Assembly: GCA_030615705.1 (NCBI GenBank)
Contig: JAUWYT010000039.1
Coordinates: 1 to 9,283 of the forward strand
Source of the DNA: Chloroflexota bacterium
GTDB lineage: Bacteria; Chloroflexota; Anaerolineae; VGOG01
DNA length: 9,283 bases
Reading direction: 5' to 3'
The notes beneath the pieces were generated by a model. That model had not been told where the DNA came from, ran no database searches, and saw only the letters and a program-made list of their open reading frames with translations. This document shows, one piece after another, positions 6,865 to 9,283 of the stretch; position 1 is the first letter of the stretch; the number at the start of each line of letters is the position of its first letter. The position numbers and the translations under genes are program-made.

Positions 6865-6872
6865 CGATGACT

Positions 6873-6906
6873 CAATGACCAAATCTCAAAGGAATGTTGG
6901 TCATTG
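6873..6906 (+). repeat. 10-bp perfect inverted repeat in the rpsG-fusA gap
   Basis: CAATGACCAA (6873-6882) and TTGGTCATTG (6897-6906) are exact reverse complements with a 14-nt loop, 6883-6896. The loop carries AAAGGA and an ATG at 6894. The arms are made of the same GACCAA/TTGGTCA heptamer found at the korA-like start, so the hairpin probably arose from two repeat units in opposite orientation. It could affect mRNA stability or fusA translation. Confidence 0.65.
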
Positions 6907-6923
6907 GTCATTGGTTATTAGAT
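6897..6923 (+). repeat. TTGGTCA heptamer array abutting the fusA start
   Basis: The units TTGGTCA (6897), TTGGTCA (6904), TTGGTTA (6911) and a degenerate TTAGATA (6918, its last base being the A of the start codon) fill the space in front of ATG 6924. This is the reverse orientation of the array at 410-444. As a result fusA lacks a Shine-Dalgarno at normal spacing. Confidence 0.75.
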
Positions 6924-9002
6924 ATGCCTAGAGAATACCCTCTGGAAAGGATGCGCAACATAGGCATAATTGCCCACATAGACGCGGGCAAAACCACTGC
7001 TACTGAGCGGGTGCTCTTTTACACCGGTCGTACCCATCGTATGGGGGAGGTGGACGAGGGCACGACTGTCACCGACTGGATGGAACAAGAGCGGGAGAGG
7101 GGCATAACCATCACTGCCGCGGCCATAACTTGCTATTGGCGCAACCATCAGATTAACATCATTGATACTCCAGGCCACATAGATTTCACCGTTGAGGTTC
7201 AGCGCAGCTTGCGGGTCCTGGATGGGGGCATCGTCCTCTTCGATGCCGTGGCCGGTGTGGAGCCCCAGTCTGAGACCGTGTGGCGGCAAGCCGATTCTTA
7301 CAAGGTGCCGCGGATCTGTTTCGTTAACAAGATGGACCGCGTGGGTGCCGATTTCTGGCGCACCATTGAGATGATCGAGGAGAGGCTGCAGGCCAATCCT
7401 GTGGCCCTGCAGGTACCGATTGGGGTAGAGAGCTCTTTTCGCGGCGTCGTAGATCTCATTAACATGCAGGCTATCTCCTACAGCGACGAGCTGGGCGCGG
7501 AACCTGAGGTCACCCGGATACCGGCCGAGTTGCAGGAGGAGGCAGCCCGAAGGCGAGAGACCTTGGTGGAAAAGGTGTCCGAGACCGATGAGGCCCTGAC
7601 CATCAAGTATCTGGAGGGCGAGGAGATCACCGCCGAGGAGTTGCGGCGCGCCCTGCGCCAAGCTACCCTGGACGGTGAATTGGTGCCGGTGCTTTGCGGG
7701 TCGGCTCTGCGGAACAAAGGTGTGCAGACCATGTTGGATGCGGTGGTGCACTACCTGCCTTCGCCGCTAGACATACCACCTATCGTTGGGATTAACCCCA
7801 AGACCAATGCCCAGGAGAGCCGCCCTGCTGATGAAGCCGCGCCCTTAGCTGCCCTGGTCTTTAAAATTGTAACCGACCCCTATGTGGGCCGGCTGGCCTA
7901 TTTCCGGGTGTACTCAGGCAAGGTTAGGGCTAGGCGGGCGGTGCGCAACACCAATAAGAACAGAAAAGAGCGCATCGGCCGTCTGCTGCGCATGTACGCC
8001 AACCGCCGTGAGGAGATAGACGAGGTGCTGGCCGGTGACATCGGGGCTACGCTGGGGCTCAAGGACACTTTCACGGGTGAGACCCTGTGCGATTTCAACC
8101 ACCCAATTATCCTGGAAAGCATCGAATTTCCGGAACCGGTCATCTCGGTGGCTATCGAGCCGCGCACGGAGGCCGATGAGGACAAGATGAGCGAAGCCTT
8201 GAACCGGTTAGCCGAAGAGGATCCAACCTTTAAGGTGAAGATTGACGAGGATACTGGCCAGACTATCATCTCCGGCATGGGAGAGTTACACCTGGAGGTC
8301 CTGGTTGAACGTATGTTGAGGGAATTCAAGGTCAGGGCTGGCGTAGGGCGCCCTCAGGTGGCATACAAGGAAACCATAACCAAGCCGGTGCGGGCTGAGG
8401 GGCGATTCATCCGTCAGTCGGGGGGGCGAGGCCACTACGGCCATGTCTGGCTGGAGCTGGAGCCCCTGGAGAAGGGTGGAGGCTTCGAGTTCGGGGACAA
8501 GACCGTGGGGGGCGCTATCCCCAAAGAGTTTGTCCTCGCCGTGGAGAAAGGCGTTCGTGAGGCTCTGGACAGCGGCGTCCTGGCCAGTTATCCGTTGGTT
8601 GATCTAAAGGTTACCCTCGTGGACGGTTCCTACCACGAGGTGGATTCCTCGGATATGGACTTTAAGATTGCTGGCTCTGTGGCTTTGAGAAACGGCGTGC
8701 AGCAGGCTGGTCCTGTCCTTTTACAGCCCATAATGAAGCTGGAGACAGTGGCGCCCGAGGAGTTTGCTGGCGAGATCATCGGCGATCTGAGCGCGCGAGG
8801 GGCCCAGATCGAAGGCATGAAGCCTCTCAGCGGGGGCTTGCAAGGGGTGCAGGCTCACGTGCCTTTGGCGGAGATGTTTGGCTATGCCACTGACCTCCGA
8901 TCGATGACCCAAGGGCGCGGTGTTTTCACCATGGAGTTCGATTACTATGACCAAGTGCCGCCTGAAGTTATGGAGCGAATCGCTTTGGAGTGGCAGTGTT
9001 GA
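6924..9002 (+). CDS. fusA: Translation elongation factor G
   Basis: GTPase that drives ribosomal translocation and, with ribosome recycling factor, ribosome recycling. From ATG 6924 it is 692 residues, close to the 704 of E. coli. G motifs: AHIDAGKT (17-24), RGITI (59-63), DTPGH (81-85) with the catalytic His85, NKMD (135-138) and GSA (about 259-261). The G' subdomain follows, then domain II at about 300, domain III ([10 protein letters not shown]), domain IV ([25 protein letters not shown]) and the C-terminal domain V. The start is chosen because [15 protein letters not shown] matches the family N-terminus. An in-frame ATG at 6894 would add ten residues encoded by a repeat and has AAAGGA touching it, so it is less likely. 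It is the main EF-G type rather than a divergent paralogue. tuf follows after 41 nt. The stop is TGA. Confidence 0.96.
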   Translation: MPREYPLERMRNIGIIAHIDAGKTTATERVLFYTGRTHRMGEVDEGTTVTDWMEQERERGITITAAAITCYWRNHQINIIDTPGHIDFTVEVQRSLRVLDGGIVLFDAVAGVEPQSETVWRQADSYKVPRICFVNKMDRVGADFWRTIEMIEERLQANPVALQVPIGVESSFRGVVDLINMQAISYSDELGAEPEVTRIPAELQEEAARRRETLVEKVSETDEALTIKYLEGEEITAEELRRALRQATLDGELVPVLCGSALRNKGVQTMLDAVVHYLPSPLDIPPIVGINPKTNAQESRPADEAAPLAALVFKIVTDPYVGRLAYFRVYSGKVRARRAVRNTNKNRKERIGRLLRMYANRREEIDEVLAGDIGATLGLKDTFTGETLCDFNHPIILESIEFPEPVISVAIEPRTEADEDKMSEALNRLAEEDPTFKVKIDEDTGQTIISGMGELHLEVLVERMLREFKVRAGVGRPQVAYKETITKPVRAEGRFIRQSGGRGHYGHVWLELEPLEKGGGFEFGDKTVGGAIPKEFVLAVEKGVREALDSGVLASYPLVDLKVTLVDGSYHEVDSSDMDFKIAGSVALRNGVQQAGPVLLQPIMKLETVAPEEFAGEIIGDLSARGAQIEGMKPLSGGLQGVQAHVPLAEMFGYATDLRSMTQGRGVFTMEFDYYDQVPPEVMERIALEWQC

Positions 9003-9030
9003 GGCCCCCGCACTGTCACTTTTCAAAGGA

Positions 9031-9037
9031 AAGGAGG
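9031..9037 (+). promoter_or_regulatory. Strong Shine-Dalgarno of tuf
   Basis: AAGGAGG stands 6 nt before the ATG at 9044, the best ribosome-binding site in the window, in keeping with the very high EF-Tu demand of growing cells. It contrasts with fusA just upstream, which has none at normal spacing. Confidence 0.85.
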
Positions 9038-9043
9038 ATTTCG

Positions 9044-9283
9044 ATGGCCAAGGAGCATTTTGAGAGGACGAAGCCGCATGTGAATGTGGGCACCATAGGG
9101 CATGTGGATCATGGCAAGACGACCTTGACCTCGGCGATGACGAAGGTGTTAAGTTACAAGGGTCTTGGCAAGTGGTACACCTTTTACGAGATTGACAACG
9201 CTCCTGAGGAGAAGGAGAGGGGATTGACGATAGCCATCTCCCATGTGGAGTATGAGACGGAGAACAGGCACTATGCGCACATA
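9044..9283 (+). CDS. tuf: Elongation factor Tu, 5' part, cut by window end
   Basis: EF-Tu carries aminoacyl-tRNA to the ribosomal A site as a GTP complex. Only the first 80 codons are present; the frame is open at the window edge. The P-loop GHVDHGKT is at 19-26, and switch I carries IDNAPEEK (50-57) and RGLTI (59-63) with the Mg-coordinating Thr62. HVEYET at 67-72 leads toward the G3 motif beyond the window. Residues 38-48 ([11 protein letters not shown]) and AIS at 64-66, where many EF-Tu have NTA or NTS, give a lineage-specific flavour that I associate with Chloroflexota-like sequences. The start is set by AAGGAGG and by [20 protein letters not shown]. Codon choice differs somewhat from fusA, with frequent ACG and CAT. 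Confidence 0.96.
   Translation, partial: MAKEHFERTKPHVNVGTIGHVDHGKTTLTSAMTKVLSYKGLGKWYTFYEIDNAPEEKERGLTIAISHVEYETENRHYAHI

Overview
The window is about 9.3 kb of bacterial chromosome, moderately GC-rich, with every gene on the + strand. It carries core transcription and translation genes: korA-like, rpoB, rpsL, rpsG, fusA and the 5' end of tuf. Several traits suggest Chloroflexota or a nearby deep-branching lineage: the style of EF-Tu ([13 protein letters not shown]), S12 with a 'low-GC/Chloroflexi'-type insert, the rpoB C-terminal region, and noncoding DNA rich in heptamer and palindromic repeats. That placement is inferred from remembered family sequences and was not tested by a search.

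Layout. Positions 1-429 are noncoding and repeat-rich: a 26-nt imperfect inverted repeat, a three-way-junction palindrome, then a promoter and a GACCAA heptamer array that supplies the first gene's start codon. Positions 430-1578 encode the alpha subunit of a 2-oxoacid:ferredoxin oxidoreductase, with no beta subunit beside it. A consensus promoter overlaps its stop codon and drives rpoB (1711-5694) through a leader of about 100 nt with an attenuator-like hairpin and a possible 19-codon upstream ORF. RpoB has a long Trp-rich insertion near its C-terminal end, part of it encoded by a heptamer microrepeat. A third promoter directly after rpoB opens the str cluster: a structured leader of about 150 nt, rpsL, rpsG, fusA, and tuf, which runs off the window.

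How the genes work together. RpoB is the beta subunit of RNA polymerase. S12 and S7 are 30S proteins at the decoding centre and the head, and EF-G and EF-Tu drive elongation. This is the usual str arrangement, but rpoC is missing between rpoB and rpsL, and rplJ/rplL are missing upstream, where korA sits instead. All three promoters share TGn-TATAAT with a 17-bp spacer.

I see no mobile element, CRISPR array, tRNA or rRNA, and no clearly new multi-gene system. What deserves attention is the broken rpoBC linkage, the leaders, the repeat arrays that sit on start codons, and the unusual features of RpoB.
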